Assembly (NCBI GenBank): GCA_000711775.1
Contig: ARYC01000545.1
Span: forward strand, 1 to 64,000
Length of the DNA stretch: 64,000 bases
From: Oxytricha trifallax
Lineage: Eukaryota; Ciliophora; Spirotrichea; Sporadotrichida; Oxytrichidae
Direction: 5' to 3'
Shown: one piece after another, positions 23,343-34,545 of the stretch
How positions within the stretch are numbered: position 1 is the first letter of the stretch
How the letters are laid out: every line of letters begins with the position of its first letter
Program-made: the position numbers and the translations under genes
Notes under the pieces: generated by a model
The model's input: only the letters and a program-made list of their open reading frames with translations
Databases searched by the model: none
Told to the model about the DNA's origin: nothing

Positions 23343-24130
23343 ATGGCTAGCTCAAACCCATACTACGAGACTTGGAAATAAACTAGGGCAATATATATCA
23401 TATATAAGTAAATTTATATATATATTTGTTAATAATATTCCCCCTAAAACTGCAACTTATTCCAGAGGTTTCCAACAGGTATATTATTTTTCATGGTTAA
23501 TTAAATCTTTCAGTAACAAAACCAAGATGAAGAATACAAGTAAAATGCTGAGAAATTCTGGTCTTGCACTTAAGATGATTGGGAGCTAAAACAACAGCAA
23601 TTATAAGAATAGAGAGCATATGATCCTAAAGCACTCGTTAAGAACCAATTTGTGTTGGACAAGACTTAAGCTCAAGCTCGTAAGATTCAAAATATGTAAA
23701 TCTTTAATTTATAGCTGTGAACAAGTACGTCCAATCTTAAGAATTCTAAACTTCAAACAATGCGTTTCACTCTATGACTGAAAACTCTAAAAATCAACTT
23801 TCATCAACTTAAAACGTTCAAAACGAAGTACTAGATTCCCTTCAGTAAGAATATTTTGACATTTTATTTAATTGTTTATTTAGCCCAGAAGTTTTTGAAG
23901 TGTCAGCTAAGAGAAATGCACCAATTTGGAAAACAGAGTAGTACAAAGATAATGACTTCAGACAAACATTGAACACTACAACCAATAGAAACATTCAGCA
24001 ATATGATGCCGAAATCGCCTAGAAAATGAGAATCACAAAGCACAACATCAAGGTCACAAATATCTCTGAGTATTCAAATGCCATTAACAGAGGCAGTGTT
24101 TTCACAAACCCCAAGTTCCAAAGTTGCTGA
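23343..24130 (+). CDS. Tandem paralogue B, hypothetical ciliate protein
   Basis: MASSNPYYETWKQTATYSRG after excision of a 67 bp IES; then EEYKQNAEKFWSCTQDDWEL, KALVKNQFVLDKTQAQA, NKYVQSQEF, and a C-terminal block VFEVSAKRNAPIWKTEQYKD and HNIKVTNISEYSNAINRGSV ending NPKFQSC. Roughly two thirds identical to paralogue A by eye, with the same intron positions (about 23480, 23690 and 23849). The spacing between the genes is about 155 bp. Duplication appears old enough for synonymous and linker divergence but C-terminal constraint is strong. Function unknown. Confidence 0.82.
23380..23446. other. IES, 67 bp, pointer AAACT (absent from paralogue A)
   Basis: AAACT at 23380-23384 and 23447-23451. Excision turns ETWKQTRAIYIIYK... 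into ETWKQTATYSRGF, which aligns residue for residue with EEWKKTATYSNGF of paralogue A. This is the strongest single proof that these inserts are eliminated sequences. Confidence 0.92.
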
Positions 24131-24316
24131 GTACCAACTCAAATTGATAAAGATAGAATGAATGACTTATTATCATAGATTACAGTTTGCAATAATTTTG
24201 ATTTTTGAGATTATTTGATAAATTCAACATTAAACAATTAACTTTAATAATTAAGTTTTCTATTATTTAACTGTAAATTGAGTTTGAATTTAAATTTGAA
24301 TTCATTAATTGATAAA

Positions 24317-26736
24317 ATGGTAAAAAACAGAGGTTGCAGCTGCTGGCCCTTTTTGAGAACAGCAAAATCATCAGCGAATAGTAATTTAAAATCTTAAGGA
24401 GGAAATTAATCTACTCCAAATAATAACCAAGGGATTCAAAGACAATCCCTGACTAACATGAACAATAATTTTCAAAATGCAAATATCATGGTGATATAGC
24501 GAAGTCAAATAAATTATAATAATGGCAATTTGTAGCATTTAGACACAACAAACAGCAATATGAATAATCAGCAATAACAAATTTAAAATCGTTCTAGAAC
24601 TACAGAAGTTAATCAAAGAGGGAGTCTGCATGAATAGTAGCAATAATAAGCCATTAACATTTAATCAGTTCAAAATGCCTATGGATTGGATGTTGCATAG
24701 CAATAGTTTATCAATATTGAAGAAGTCAGGAACAGGAATAAAGTAAGAATCAAGACCAATGTTCAAAAGTAGTAAGTACAGTACAGAGATGAATATCCCT
24801 TGTAAACTGAAGAATAGTAAGTCTACAAGTATTGTTGTCCCATATGTCTAAGGTACTTTAACAATATCCTAGTTAGTAGCTGCTGCATGAATTACTTATG
24901 CAGACTGTGTATTGGAGAAATGGCTAAGAAAGCTAAGAAAGATTTAAACTTTATCATTAAGTGTCCTCATTGTTTTGAGAATGAATTCAAACTAAATGAT
25001 GTCAAGCACGAAGACAAAGTCAAGTTCTATACAGATACACCTTTCAAATTTGCAAAAAATGCAGGGAAAGAGTCAGGAAATAAAACAAATGAGACTAACG
25101 ATAGTAGCATCAAAAAGTAAGATAATAATATGAGTCCTGGGAATCCCTATTCACCTAATTTATTGGATTAAATGACTCCTAATTGTTAATTAAACTAAAT
25201 GAACTTAACCATCATCAATAACAACAATTAAATAGTTTCTCCTTCGTTCTAAATTCATCTCACAGATATTTCTTATTCCCAGCAAAATAGACACTCAGAC
25301 TTTTATATAATTCATTCGAAATCATAATTGCTCTTGCTATTTTTTATTATAATCCATTAATGCTCAATAGAAATGAACATCATTTTGGTTTACCTATCGG
25401 GGATAAAGATAACCAACCACTTTATGAAAGCCCCTATCATGCAAACTTTAATTCTTAAATCTTGGAGCATTAAAATGAATAAATATTGAGTAATCCTCCC
25501 TCACCCCCTTAAATTCATAAATCATTCGTAGATTAAGAAGATGAAGAAGAGAGAAAATCACAATAACTTCAATCTTATAGAGAAATTTATATTTAATAAG
25601 AAGAAAAAAATTCCGCTTTCAAAATGAATAAAGATCTATCAGTTTAATCCATACCTCTTTTTAAGAACGATAGTTGCTCTTTAATGGATTAAGTAATTCA
25701 GAATAATAGTGTGTAAAATCTTTCACTGAATCAACAAGAAAGCTAAAGCGACTGATTCTTCTAAAATAATTCTCGAACTCACCATCTGCAATTAAATTAA
25801 GATGATAACTTTCATATAAGGAGATCATTGTAATCTTTAAACATAAGAGAATCATTACTAAGAATCCAAAGCGCTCATAATTCATAGTCAAATAATTTGA
25901 GATAAAATTCTTAATCCTCTTTCAAACCATAAAGCTAGATATCTCAAAATTTTGATGAGCAAAACTTAAGTAAAACTTCCCAACAATTATTGAGAAACTT
26001 AGAAAATGTAAACTTAAGCAATCAGGAAATCTAAAGTTTTTTAAATCAAGATTTATGCATAAAAACTTAAAGAAAAATTAGCTCATCAAATCACTCTAAT
26101 AAGTCAGAAGAAGTAAAGTCAACGATGAAAAAACAAATTAATGAGCTAATTAATCCTATTATCTAACTTGAGGTAGAAAAGGAAAATATAGGTTAAAACA
26201 TGGATTTCGAGTATGATAATTATGGAAGAATTCACAATTCAATGAGTAAGCGCAGACTGCCTAATCATGTAAGATTATCTGGCATAATTCCAGTGAGAGA
26301 ACTTTTAGCTTAGAAATTAACTAATTCAGATGTAAAAGTGAATAGGAAGTTTAGCATTAGGACTATTATTAACTGTTAAAATAATGATAATGAGTAGTAG
26401 TAGAAAGATGCTTAGATTGGAGGAGATACAAAGAGTACCTAACACAAAAAGTTCATTAATTAGAGGCATTCTATGATTATCAAAACTAGAATATAATAAT
26501 TAAGTCCTGAAAAGAGGTTTATTCTTGACACTGAAAATAAATAATTATATTATTTTTAGAGGGAATTTATTAATACTATTATATTAAATTAATAAATGCT
26601 AACAAGCTCAGAATAAGAGAAAACTAATGAACATTAATTATCTATAGAGTAGAGTAGAAAGTTTCAAAATTAGCATGATTATAGTTATAAGTTTAAGAGT
26701 TTATACAATGATTTAAATATTTTCATTTCTTTTTGA
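24317..26736 (+). CDS. RING-like zinc-finger protein with long Q/N-rich tail
   Basis: MVKNRGCSCWPFLRTAKSS (Cys-rich start that could be palmitoylated), a Gln/Asn-rich spacer, then a RING-like motif at about 24830-24990: YCCPICLRYFNNILVSSCC, NYLCRLCIGEM and IKCPHCFENEF, i.e. CPIC...C-x-C-x2-C...CPHC, resembling RING E3 ligases though the His is not obvious. A long Ser/Gln/Asn-rich tail follows, ending at TGA 26734-26736. Two IESs (25312-25379 and 25702-25764) restore the tail frame and remove an in-frame TGA. The 3' end overlaps the end of the convergent gene at 26723 by about 14 bp. Ubiquitin-ligase activity is inferred from the finger only. Confidence 0.7.
25312..25379. other. IES, 68 bp, pointer TCATT
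   Basis: TCATT at 25312-25316 and 25380-25384. Excision joins SDFYIIH to FGLPIGDKDNQPLYESPYH, changing frame by the required amount and replacing a run of hydrophobic residues with a normal-looking tail. Confidence 0.6.
25702..25764. other. IES, 63 bp, pointer AATAAT, removes an in-frame TGA
   Basis: AATAAT at 25702-25707 and 25765-25770, same codon phase in both copies. Excision joins DQVIQNN to SRTHHLQLNQDDN and removes TGA near 25752. The repeat is low complexity, so confidence is moderate. Confidence 0.6.
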
Positions 26737-27681
26737 CTTGCTCATCATCACTATCATCTGATACTTAGTATTTTGGATCAACTTCCTTAAGTATATTTTT
26801 CTCCCATTTCTTCAAATCTTGCACCGATGATAATTCCTCGTTTAACTGATCTTCCTTTACTCTATCTGTCCATAATTTTCTATTTGGATTTACAATTAGA
26901 ATGATAAGAAAACTTAAAAGCATTTTTCAACTATATTAAATTATAAAGGCCCTTTTCCCAGTTCAAGCCCTGCATAAAAATCGATAGCTTTCGCATTTCC
27001 ACTTGTCTTGATTTTCTTTTGATGACTAAAATTATTAGAATGAAATGGTATTATTTGAAACTTACGTTGAACCAACAATGAGTCCTCCTTCTTTGTAGAA
27101 TCCAGGCATGTACTCTGGGGCTTTGTATATTTTATCACCAAGACTAGTGAGAGGCACTCCGTTTCTCTGATCGTACATGGTCTGTGTTCGTTTTTTAGAA
27201 CCCATAACCTTTTCTGTTGCATATTCATTAACTGATTTTCTATTGTGCTGTACATAAGTTTTCCTTCCAATTTCTAAGTCTTCTAATGATCCACTTGGAT
27301 TTGGCTCGATATGAACTCGCTCTGCACGTCCTTTTACATCAGCATATTAGGGTTCAATTTTCTTAGTGCCTTTAGGTCTAAAATCAAATTCATAAATACA
27401 TTATTAATTTACCTGTCAACTCTTTCAGCATCCTTATTAGGATCGACCCTGATAGTTGGTTTCCATTCATAAGTATCAGATAACTTCTTATCATAGTGCT
27501 TCTTCCCGAAAGTTGAATACAGAGGATGAGGGACCTCTTTAAATTATGGTTAAGGGACATGCTTTCTAGTGGTTGTGAATTTCTATGAAGTTCCACCATG
27601 CCAGTCTGATATTTACTAAGCCCCTGTTTATTACAAAACGGCTGAGGAACCAACGAAGAACTTGGATTATGTGTCTGCCAT
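26723..27681 (-). CDS. Hypothetical protein, possibly ciliary/cytoskeletal
   Basis: From ATG 27681: MADTQSKFFVGSSAVLQQTG, SDWHGGTSQKFTTTRKHVPQ, then VPHPLYSTFGKKHYDKKLSD and WKPTIRVDPNKDAERVDR. A ~35 nt intron (about 27380-27414) and a ~50 nt intron (about 27010-27064) follow. Later parts: KGRAERVHIEPNPSGSLEDL, RKSVNEYATEKVMGSKKRTQ, KIYKAPEYMPGFYKEGGLIV, SGNAKAIDFYAGLELGKGP, and a C-terminal acidic tail KYQVSDDSDDEQVKKK at TGA 26723. The many Gly/Pro/Tyr turns without hydrophobic core resemble microtubule-inner or axonemal filament-like proteins, but I cannot name a family. An additional interruption of about 60 bp lies near 26880-26940. Confidence 0.65.
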
Positions 27682-27967
27682 TGTTATTCTAAAATTAAAT
27701 TAATTAAAAATAAAATCACTGAAGAAGTATTACTTCAATTTCAATTTCAGGATTAATATTATTATCACATAAAGTTTAAAATATTATAATTAACCCGAAA
27801 CAAAGATAGATGCAGAACAACAACTTCATACAACTCTATAATTATATTTAATAATTATATAAAGTAAATTAAATTATAAGAGAGATTGCTTTGTAAGATA
27901 ATTATAGATCTCTAAATGATATTTAGAACAAGCAGCAAATAATTAGTATGGACTCAACAACAATAAC

Positions 27968-29405
27968 ATGAACTAAAACTTAATAAGTATTTATTTAAAT
28001 TAGTTATAACTTTGGATATCAATTGCCTATATTAAATGGTGATCCACTAGCAGATGATGTTCAGGGTAATGTAAGATAAAGAACACATTTGATTCAGCTG
28101 TACACCCACGATCCTGATGAAGGTCCCAGACTTATCTCTGATTTTCATCCACAAGGTTTAAATATATTGTTTTAGATTTAGTTTTAAGTAAATTATTTTC
28201 ATTCAAGGAGTACCAATTATGGTAATTGTTGACCCACCTAGTTGCTGTTACTTTAAGTTAAACATTCCACATGGTATCGTGTCTCTAGAGTAGAAATGGG
28301 GCAAATATACAGGGCAAATGACTCCAGGATATCACATGTGTTATTGCTCACATAAGCGTATTGCCGCAATGATTACCAAAAATTCAGTCTTATTCAATAC
28401 ACCAGTAAGTATAAATATAGCCCCTAATAATTATAATAGATCGAAGCATGTCCAACTAAAGACAACGTTAGAGTGTCTGTTGATATTGGCATTACATTTC
28501 ATATTGGTAAAGAAGGTAGTCGCGAAAAGGATTGTGAACAGTTTCTTTATTACTTGGGTGCAAATAAACTTGAGGAGTTGCTTGAATAAGAATCTGAGGA
28601 GAAAATTAGGATTTTCATCAGAACCATCAAAGTAAACTAAATCAGAGATATCAAGTCTGAGTTGACTACAAAGATGATGGCTGAACTGAACAGCAGGTTC
28701 AATAACTTCGGAGTGTATGTAGAGCAGGTGAATGTCATGAATGTTATAATCCCCAAAGACCTAAGAATAGCTTTGCAATAAGCCACTGCTTATGATGTGT
28801 TCTTGCAAAAACAAGTAAGATCACAAGAAAATGTTAGACTGAGAATGATGAATGACAACAATATGAAGTTGTTGACTTTAAAAAGAGAAAACTAAAAGAA
28901 GATGCTTGAACTTAACAGTTAACAGGCAATGGAAGAAATCTACCTTTAAAAGTTCAAAGTTAACAGTGAGACTCAACAGCAGATCAACATTATCACAGCT
29001 ACTTAAAAGCAACAAATCAAAATAATTTAAGCTGATGCTATCAAGAGCCTTGCTGAAAAAAGAGCCTAGAAGTAAGCAGAAACTATGTTAGCTGAAGCTA
29101 AAGCTTATTCTGAGGGTAAACGTATCTAAGTATCAGCAAAGAAGATAAACCTCGAAGCTCAAGCCAAAGTAAGATATGAGTCCGCTAAGCAGAGATCAGC
29201 TGGTATCCTTCTGGAAGCTGATGCCGAGACTGATCAAGCAAACAACCTTGACTTGAAGAGAAAGCATGAACAAAGAATGAAGAAAACTGATAACATGAGA
29301 ATGTTCATGAAAGACAACAATATAATTATTGGAGGAGAGAGCGGAGAGAAATTCCTAGACTATTTCAATTAAACTGGACTTATGGTTGATGAGAACTAGT
29401 TATGA
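27968..29405 (+). CDS. SPFH/stomatin-prohibitin-family protein
   Basis: After IES removal the start reads MNQNFGYQLPILNGDPLADD. The SPFH core follows: HGIVSLEQKWGKYTGQMTPG, RIAAMITKNSVLFNTP, DNVRVSVDIGITFHIG and a FNNFGVYVEQVNVMNVIIPK strand-turn. From about 28750 there is a long Ala/Gln/Glu/Lys coiled coil typical of flotillin/band-7 proteins (KRAQKQAETMLAEAKAYSEG, QRSAGILLEADAETDQANN), ending QTGLMVDENQL at TGA 29403-29405. A two-cysteine patch (PSCCYFKLN) precedes the domain in place of a transmembrane segment, so membrane attachment by palmitoylation or a hairpin is possible. The family scaffolds membrane microdomains. A 35 nt GT...AG intron lies at 28408; the interruption near 28152-28208 can be read either as an intron or as an IES. 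Confidence 0.82.
27977..28007. other. IES candidate, 31 bp, pointer AACTT
   Basis: AACTT at 27977-27981 and 28008-28012. Excision joins MNQN to FGYQLPILNGDPLADD. A short insert; the start codon depends on it. Confidence 0.55.
28152..28203. other. 52 bp insert readable as intron or IES (CAAGG)
   Basis: CAAGG occurs at 28152-28156 and 28204-28208, and the same segment can be spliced as a GT...AG intron. Both give the same product, joining FHPQ to GVPIMVIVDPP. Its true class cannot be told from germline sequence alone. Confidence 0.6.
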
Positions 29406-29553
29406 TTTGTGAGTCTATATTTGATCAAATGATTATAATTATTATATTAAAAGTAACTGAGTTAACTTCTGGATGCACTTATAAACATTAAAATCTTTAA
29501 ATTAACATCTAATTATTTTATTAAATTAAAAGTTAGAAATAATTAAAAATATA

Positions 29554-32500
29554 ATGGAAGGAAGACAGCAGTTATAGCGATAATAATCGATGGAATCGGG
29601 CAAAGACAAGGACAAGAGAAACAACTTGAAGTAGAGTCTAGAATAGTAAAAATAACAAAACAAATAAAAGTTTCAAGATCCCTTCTATATTAAGATAGGC
29701 GGGAGTGGTGCTGGTAATGGAGATGATGATGGCGATGCTAGTAATTTGAAAATTGTGAAATAACGTCGTAGAGGGGAAGATGACGATAATATCACTGATT
29801 AGAATGAGAGTGACTCAATGGTTGATGATGGCAGTGGATATATGAAGAAAGATGCCAAGGGAAGAAGTGGAAGTGCGAATAACAGGAAAGGATCGATTTA
29901 ACTTAGGAGAAATACTAACTAAACTGTACTTGAAGCTAGAGAAGAAGAGGAATCATATTATAATCTATATATAGCAAATACTTTTAAATAAATTGTAAAT
30001 ATATGGAATCAAGTCCTAAACTACCAAAGGGTAAATATAGTCCAACAAGAAATAACGATGACAAGACTAAAGCAGTCATCAAAGGCAAATAACCTAATCA
30101 TAAGAAATATATCACATATATAATTAATAAGATGTCAAACATGCTGTCAGACGTTGACAAATTTGAGAAAATATCTGATGATGGTTAATCCACAGCTGCA
30201 AAGACTTTGCCCTAATTAGTGAAACTTGATGTGAATTTGGATACTCTTAAGAATTTCTTAGAAGACATCCAAGAAGCAATAAATGACCACGCCAAATCAA
30301 TCAATGTACAGTAATATATCTTAGTGTATTTGTAGGATACAATTATAATATAAACTGACTTGAAGAAGAAGGCCAATGAGAGAACTGTGAGTCACTATTT
30401 CCTCAAGATAAGTGAAGGTCTGCACAAAGAATGCGGTGAGCGTCCCCATGCTTTCCGTTTGGACAACGAACAGCACAACTTCTTATCAGATAATTTCTAA
30501 ACAGACGACTCAGTTTAACTTAAGCGTTAGGCAGAGAAGTTACAGGAAAAATTAGAGATTATCGGCCTGAATTTGATTAACTTAACTAAATTCAGAAACA
30601 ACACTGATGAGAGGGTCGAGAAGCTGGAGAGAATCATACCCAAGTGTTTCACAATTGATTAATTCAGGGAGGAATCATAACAACTGGAGACTCGTACTAT
30701 GAAGTACATTGATGACAGGCTTGGATTATTTTAGGAAAATCTCAACAACTACAAAAAATATTATCATAAAAATACTTTAGAAAAAAGAGAATATTCTCTT
30801 TAAACTAGCTATATTTAAAGTATTTTACAAAAAAGAATTAAACGAAGCATTAACATTTTTCGATAAGAAAGTAAATGATAATCAGTCTGCGACTCTATGG
30901 CGCATAAAAGATTGTGAGGAGTTGCTTAGAAGTCGTGTTTTAATATTTAATTTATAGTGTAAGTGATAAGTATGTGAATGATGCAGTAAAGGCAATTGAA
31001 GAAAAGTTAACTAAGCAAATTACCTACACTGACGAGAGGAATTTAGAGAGACTTGAGAAAAGTTTCAAGGAACTTGGCACTAGAGTCGTCACTACTAACT
31101 AATTCTTTCAAGAAAAATTTGATGATTTAAGGAAGATTATATCAGCCTATGATACCAAAATATAAAATATGGCTACAAATGACAAGCTAGCCTCTGTGTA
31201 ATATATAAATAAAGTCAACTTATTTATCTCCTTATACCTCTAATAATGATTGCATTATTAAGAGTAAACAGGGTACAGGGATATGAAGTATAATTTTGAG
31301 AGAGAAATGGAGATGCTTTAGGAACATGTGAAAGAAACTAAAGATAAAATTGGTGAATTAAATAAGAGATTTAGCAACCTGGAGATAGCAACAACTACTC
31401 TAGCTAATGGTGGTGACTTCAATTATCAAATGATTGGTGGAGGAAACAATAATATGGCACACCACCCAAGCAACTAGATTACCAGCAGGAACTAATTCCA
31501 AAATCAATCAATTAGTGACAAACAGTAGAAGTCCCAAACATCCATGAAAAAATCACCATCATCCAAAGATAAACATGAGCAGGTCTAGCACTAGATTTAA
31601 GCTAACAGCCCTGGGTCAAATAACTTCTCCCCTATTGCAAAGAAACGCATGAATAGAGCAGCTGATGCAGCATTTTCAGCAGATATGGAAAAGAGAATAA
31701 CTCATTCAATTATTTGTATCAATCTTTAAGATTCTCATTTAATAAAAAATTACTTAATAACAGCTTTTGAAACATAATTTGAAAACATAGACTCAAAGTT
31801 TGAATCATTAAAGAAGTAATTGGATGATAAGATTACCAAGGATGATGTTCGGAAACTTACTTCTGATAAAATATCAAAAGAAGATCTTGAGCATATCATT
31901 CCTAATGAAGAAATCATCCATTTATTTATTTGAATTATAAATGAATCCTACCTCTGTTATTTATATATTAATAATAATTTTTTAAATTTAATAAATCACT
32001 CAAGAAAAGCTCAGGTACTTAGTGAAAGAAGAAATAGAGACTTTAACAGTTAAGATATCCGAGTAGTTTAAGCAGTTTGACAATAAAATGATTAGACTCA
32101 GAGCTGAATTAGACATTCACTCTATTCATCGTTAATTAGAGAGAAAAGCAAATGAAGAGCAAGTCAGGAATGATTTTGGAAATCATGAATTCAAAATTGG
32201 AACATTAGACAGGAACATTATCAGGATGGCTACAGACTTTGAAACATTCCAATAAGCTATTAATAAAATGCATACTGCAATTATTGAATTATAAGATGCG
32301 AACAGAGATGTGCTGCTGGGTAAGAAGACTACCAACTGCTTAAGTTGCGGGAAGGGAGGTGATACTGGATAAACTGTAAAAGGTAAAGATGGGCGGATGT
32401 ACAAAGCAGCAGATTAAGTTAATGTCAAATTGCATTAAGATGATTCTGCAATACTCCCTAGTTCACACTATTAACTTTATGATGCTTAGAGTCCTTTGAC

Positions 32501-33107
32501 TGTGGGCTAGAATAACATACACTAGATTTCTATCAATCAGTATGGTACCGATGCAAATAATCAAGATTTCTTCAAAATGCGTTAGTCAAACAGCTTCTAT
32601 GATTCAGGCCTGGGAGGTGGAGGAAATGCGTATGATCCTACTGTTGCTTCTGCAGGTCATCATAATCTACCATCTTTCACTATATTATTTTAATCCTTTA
32701 AATCATCTGTTCACAATAAAAAGAATAGTCACGGTGGATTGAACGGGGGAAATAGTAATTTGATCAAAGGAATGGCTTCGCATGCAGGCTTAAATACCTC
32801 AGCTGTTTTGAATGGCTAGAGCAGCACTTCTCTAAATCCTGTAGGAAATAGCTCTTTTCACTAAACAACTAAGAAAAAACTACCTTTTGGGTTTTAAGTT
32901 CAACAAGAGAAGAAGGAATTGTTTAAGATTGGCATCCAGTAAAATGGATAGTCAAGAGGGAAATCTAGTCAAAATGCTAAGAGGGCATAGTCAAATAGAG
33001 GATATGAAATGAATATGATGGGTGGATATTCAGGAGGGAGGCCAGACTCTGCCAAGCATCAAGAAAATGCTTACAATCTAAATAATACATTTGAACAAAA
33101 TTTATGA
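29554..33107 (+). CDS. Long coiled-coil protein split by at least six IESs
   Basis: MEGRQQLQRQQSMESGKDKD opens a basic/Q-rich head with an Asp/Gly run (GNGDDDGDASN). After IES removal a mostly helical body continues: LKNFLEDIQEAINDHAKSIN, LKKKANERTVSHYFLKISEG, RVEKLERIIPKCFTIDQFR, FDKKVNDNQSATLWRIKDCE, LEKSFKELGTRVVTTNQFF, EHVKETKDKIGELNKRFSNL, ITAFETQFENIDSKFESLKK, and RYLVKEEIETLTVKISEQFK. The tail from 32300 is low complexity with one CLSCGKG patch and Gly/Ser/Asn repeats, ending TGA 33105-33107. About 1000 codons remain after excision. The alternation of helical blocks separated by IESs suggests a structural scaffold with repeated coiled-coil units; no domain was recognised. Starts 150 bp after the SPFH gene on the same strand. 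Confidence 0.78.
29949..30004. other. IES, 56 bp, pointer GGAATCA
   Basis: GGAATCA at 29949-29955 and 30005-30011. Excision joins LEAREEEES to SPKLPKGKYSPTRNN with the required frame change. Confidence 0.85.
30750..30825. other. IES, 76 bp, pointer TACAAAAAA
   Basis: The 9 bp repeat TACAAAAAA at 30750-30758 and 30826-30834, read Tyr-Lys-Lys in both copies. Excision joins ENLNNYKK to ELNEALTFFDKKVND. Confidence 0.87.
30935..30956. other. Tiny IES candidate, 22 bp, pointer GTGT
   Basis: GTGT at 30935-30938 and 30957-30960. Excision joins CEELLRSR to VSDKYVNDAVKAIEE in frame. GT...AG splicing of the same segment gives a stop. At 22 bp it is near the lower size limit known for ciliate IESs. Confidence 0.6.
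31198..31263. other. IES, 66 bp, pointer GTAA
   Basis: GTAA at 31198-31201 and 31264-31267. Excision joins NDKLASV to QTGYRDMKYNFEREMEM and removes an in-frame TGA near 31249. Confidence 0.7.
31696..31755. other. IES, 60 bp, pointer AATAAC
   Basis: AATAAC at 31696-31701 and 31756-31761 in the same phase. The unexcised frame stays open but reads a hydrophobic run unlike its surroundings; excision joins MEKRIT to AFETQFENIDSKF and restores the helix. Confidence 0.7.
31911..31992. other. IES, 82 bp, pointer AAATCA
   Basis: AAATCA at 31911-31916 and 31993-31998. Excision joins IIPNEEIT to QEKLRYLVKEEIETL and removes TGA near 31932. Confidence 0.82.
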
Positions 33108-33256
33108 AAATATAATCATTTAACAATAAGCTAATTTAACTTTAAATAACTCATTATTAAGTTTAATTTTTTAAAGACTTTTCATATATACGAATGGAAT
33201 TTGTAAATTATGAAATTAAAAATAAGCAATTTGTACTATAATATTTTATGATATCA

Positions 33257-33774
33257 TCACTTTACATAAGTGCTGTTTAGACTCTGCTTTTCTGATGTTA
33301 TTTATGATTGACCATTGAGGTTAACTCTAACTTAACTGTAATATTAAGTACATCTAGCAATACTAGTTTCATTCTACTGCTTCTAGGTTCTAATGAGATT
33401 AGCTCTATGATACTTATCATAGGACTGTTTTGCTTTACTATACTCCAAACTGTTTTATTAGTTTTATTTCAACCTTTATACTTTAACTTCTTTTAAGTCT
33501 TACAGCTACTACTCCGTATGTTTTATTAGTGTTTATTCCAAGTTATATTGATTATCATATCCCTAAAAAACTTTAATAATTAATGGGAAACCTTACTATT
33601 TTACTCATTCGTCTTGTGTGGGAAATGTTACTTCTAACTCTCGTAATGTTACTTTAAGTTTCTCTCTGTTTATCAAGATATTTCTATCTTACCCCGTTTT
33701 TATGCTCTAAAAGTTTTTATTTAACTATTTATGTCTGGAAGTGCCAATGTTTGAAGCTTTTCATCAATGGCCAT
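33257..33774 (-). CDS. Small hypothetical protein, basic and Gln-rich
   Basis: From ATG 33774: MAIDEKLQTLALPDINSQIK, a basic stretch (SHTRRMSKIVRFP), then a helical Gln/Lys-rich part (HTEQQLQDLKEVKVQRLKQN, LEYSKAKQSYDKYHRANLI) and a C-terminus ending STYVK at TGA 33257. Two frame changes, near 33690 and 33560, show that at least two small interruptions (introns or IESs) remain unassigned. The plus-strand frame at the same place is a hydrophobic shadow. Convergent with the long coiled-coil gene, which ends 150 bp away. No family recognised. Confidence 0.55.
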
Positions 33775-33779
33775 TTTAA

Positions 33780-34540
33780 GAATCGAAGCATAAATTTAAT
33801 AAATACTGTGATGATGGTCAATGAAAAATCTCAATTAAATTTAATATATAACTATTTAATTCTAAAATCAAACCCATCAATCTAAGTCGTGACGTAACGA
33901 ATCTGAAGTGAGGTGACGTGGCGTCATGAAGTAGAAATTCTCCGAAAAAACCAATTTATGCTATCGCCTAGCTTCATCCTTAACCAAGATGTTGTACCAG
34001 ATTAATCGGAAAACAGAGCTTGAGAAATCCACTCGGTTAGTATGTGTGGTGAAAAATGCTTACTGATCCCACCCACCACTACTGAGAACAATAAATACTA
34101 TAATATTTTTAAAATATTATTTGCTATAAATTTGATAAGTAATTCTTGTTTTCTTTTTTCTCGCAGATCTATTTATGAAGCTTGAAATTTCAAATCCATA
34201 AGCTTAGATATAGCTAATGATTTAATTTAGGTAACTTTCTCTTATGAAAGCCCATTTTTATCATAAAATTAATTTGACCTATTTTTATCGTAATTTGAAA
34301 AATATTCTGAATTATCATTTTGCTTTAGTTAGGTAAAGGTAGTATTATTAAAATACATTTCTTCTTTAATAAAAAATATTATATATAATAAAATTAAAAG
34401 ATAAAGTTATAAGAACTTATTATTTAATCTCATTGAAAAAATGGTAACTCCTCAAAAAGTAAAATCGAGATTATTTTTAATAATTTTTAAATATGTTCAG
34501 TTCATAAATTTGGCAAAAATTTAAAGGTAATAATTTGATT
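33780..34540. other. Non-coding interval with a GC-richer hairpin block
   Basis: No frame is supported. About 33885-34095 is clearly less AT-rich than its surroundings and holds short inverted repeats (TGACGTGGCGTCA; GTGGTG pairing with CACCAC around 34050-34080). Upstream lies GTGATGATGG with CTGA near 34063, loosely like C and D boxes, but I do not claim a snoRNA. The block could be an unannotated structured RNA or divergent promoter DNA between the two flanking minus-strand genes. Confidence 0.35.
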
Positions 34541-34545
34541 ATTAT

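Noticed and set aside
33300-33500. Plus-strand membrane-protein-like frame
   Set aside because: Lacks an ATG and is antisense to a Gln/Lys-rich minus-strand frame that runs to a TGA.
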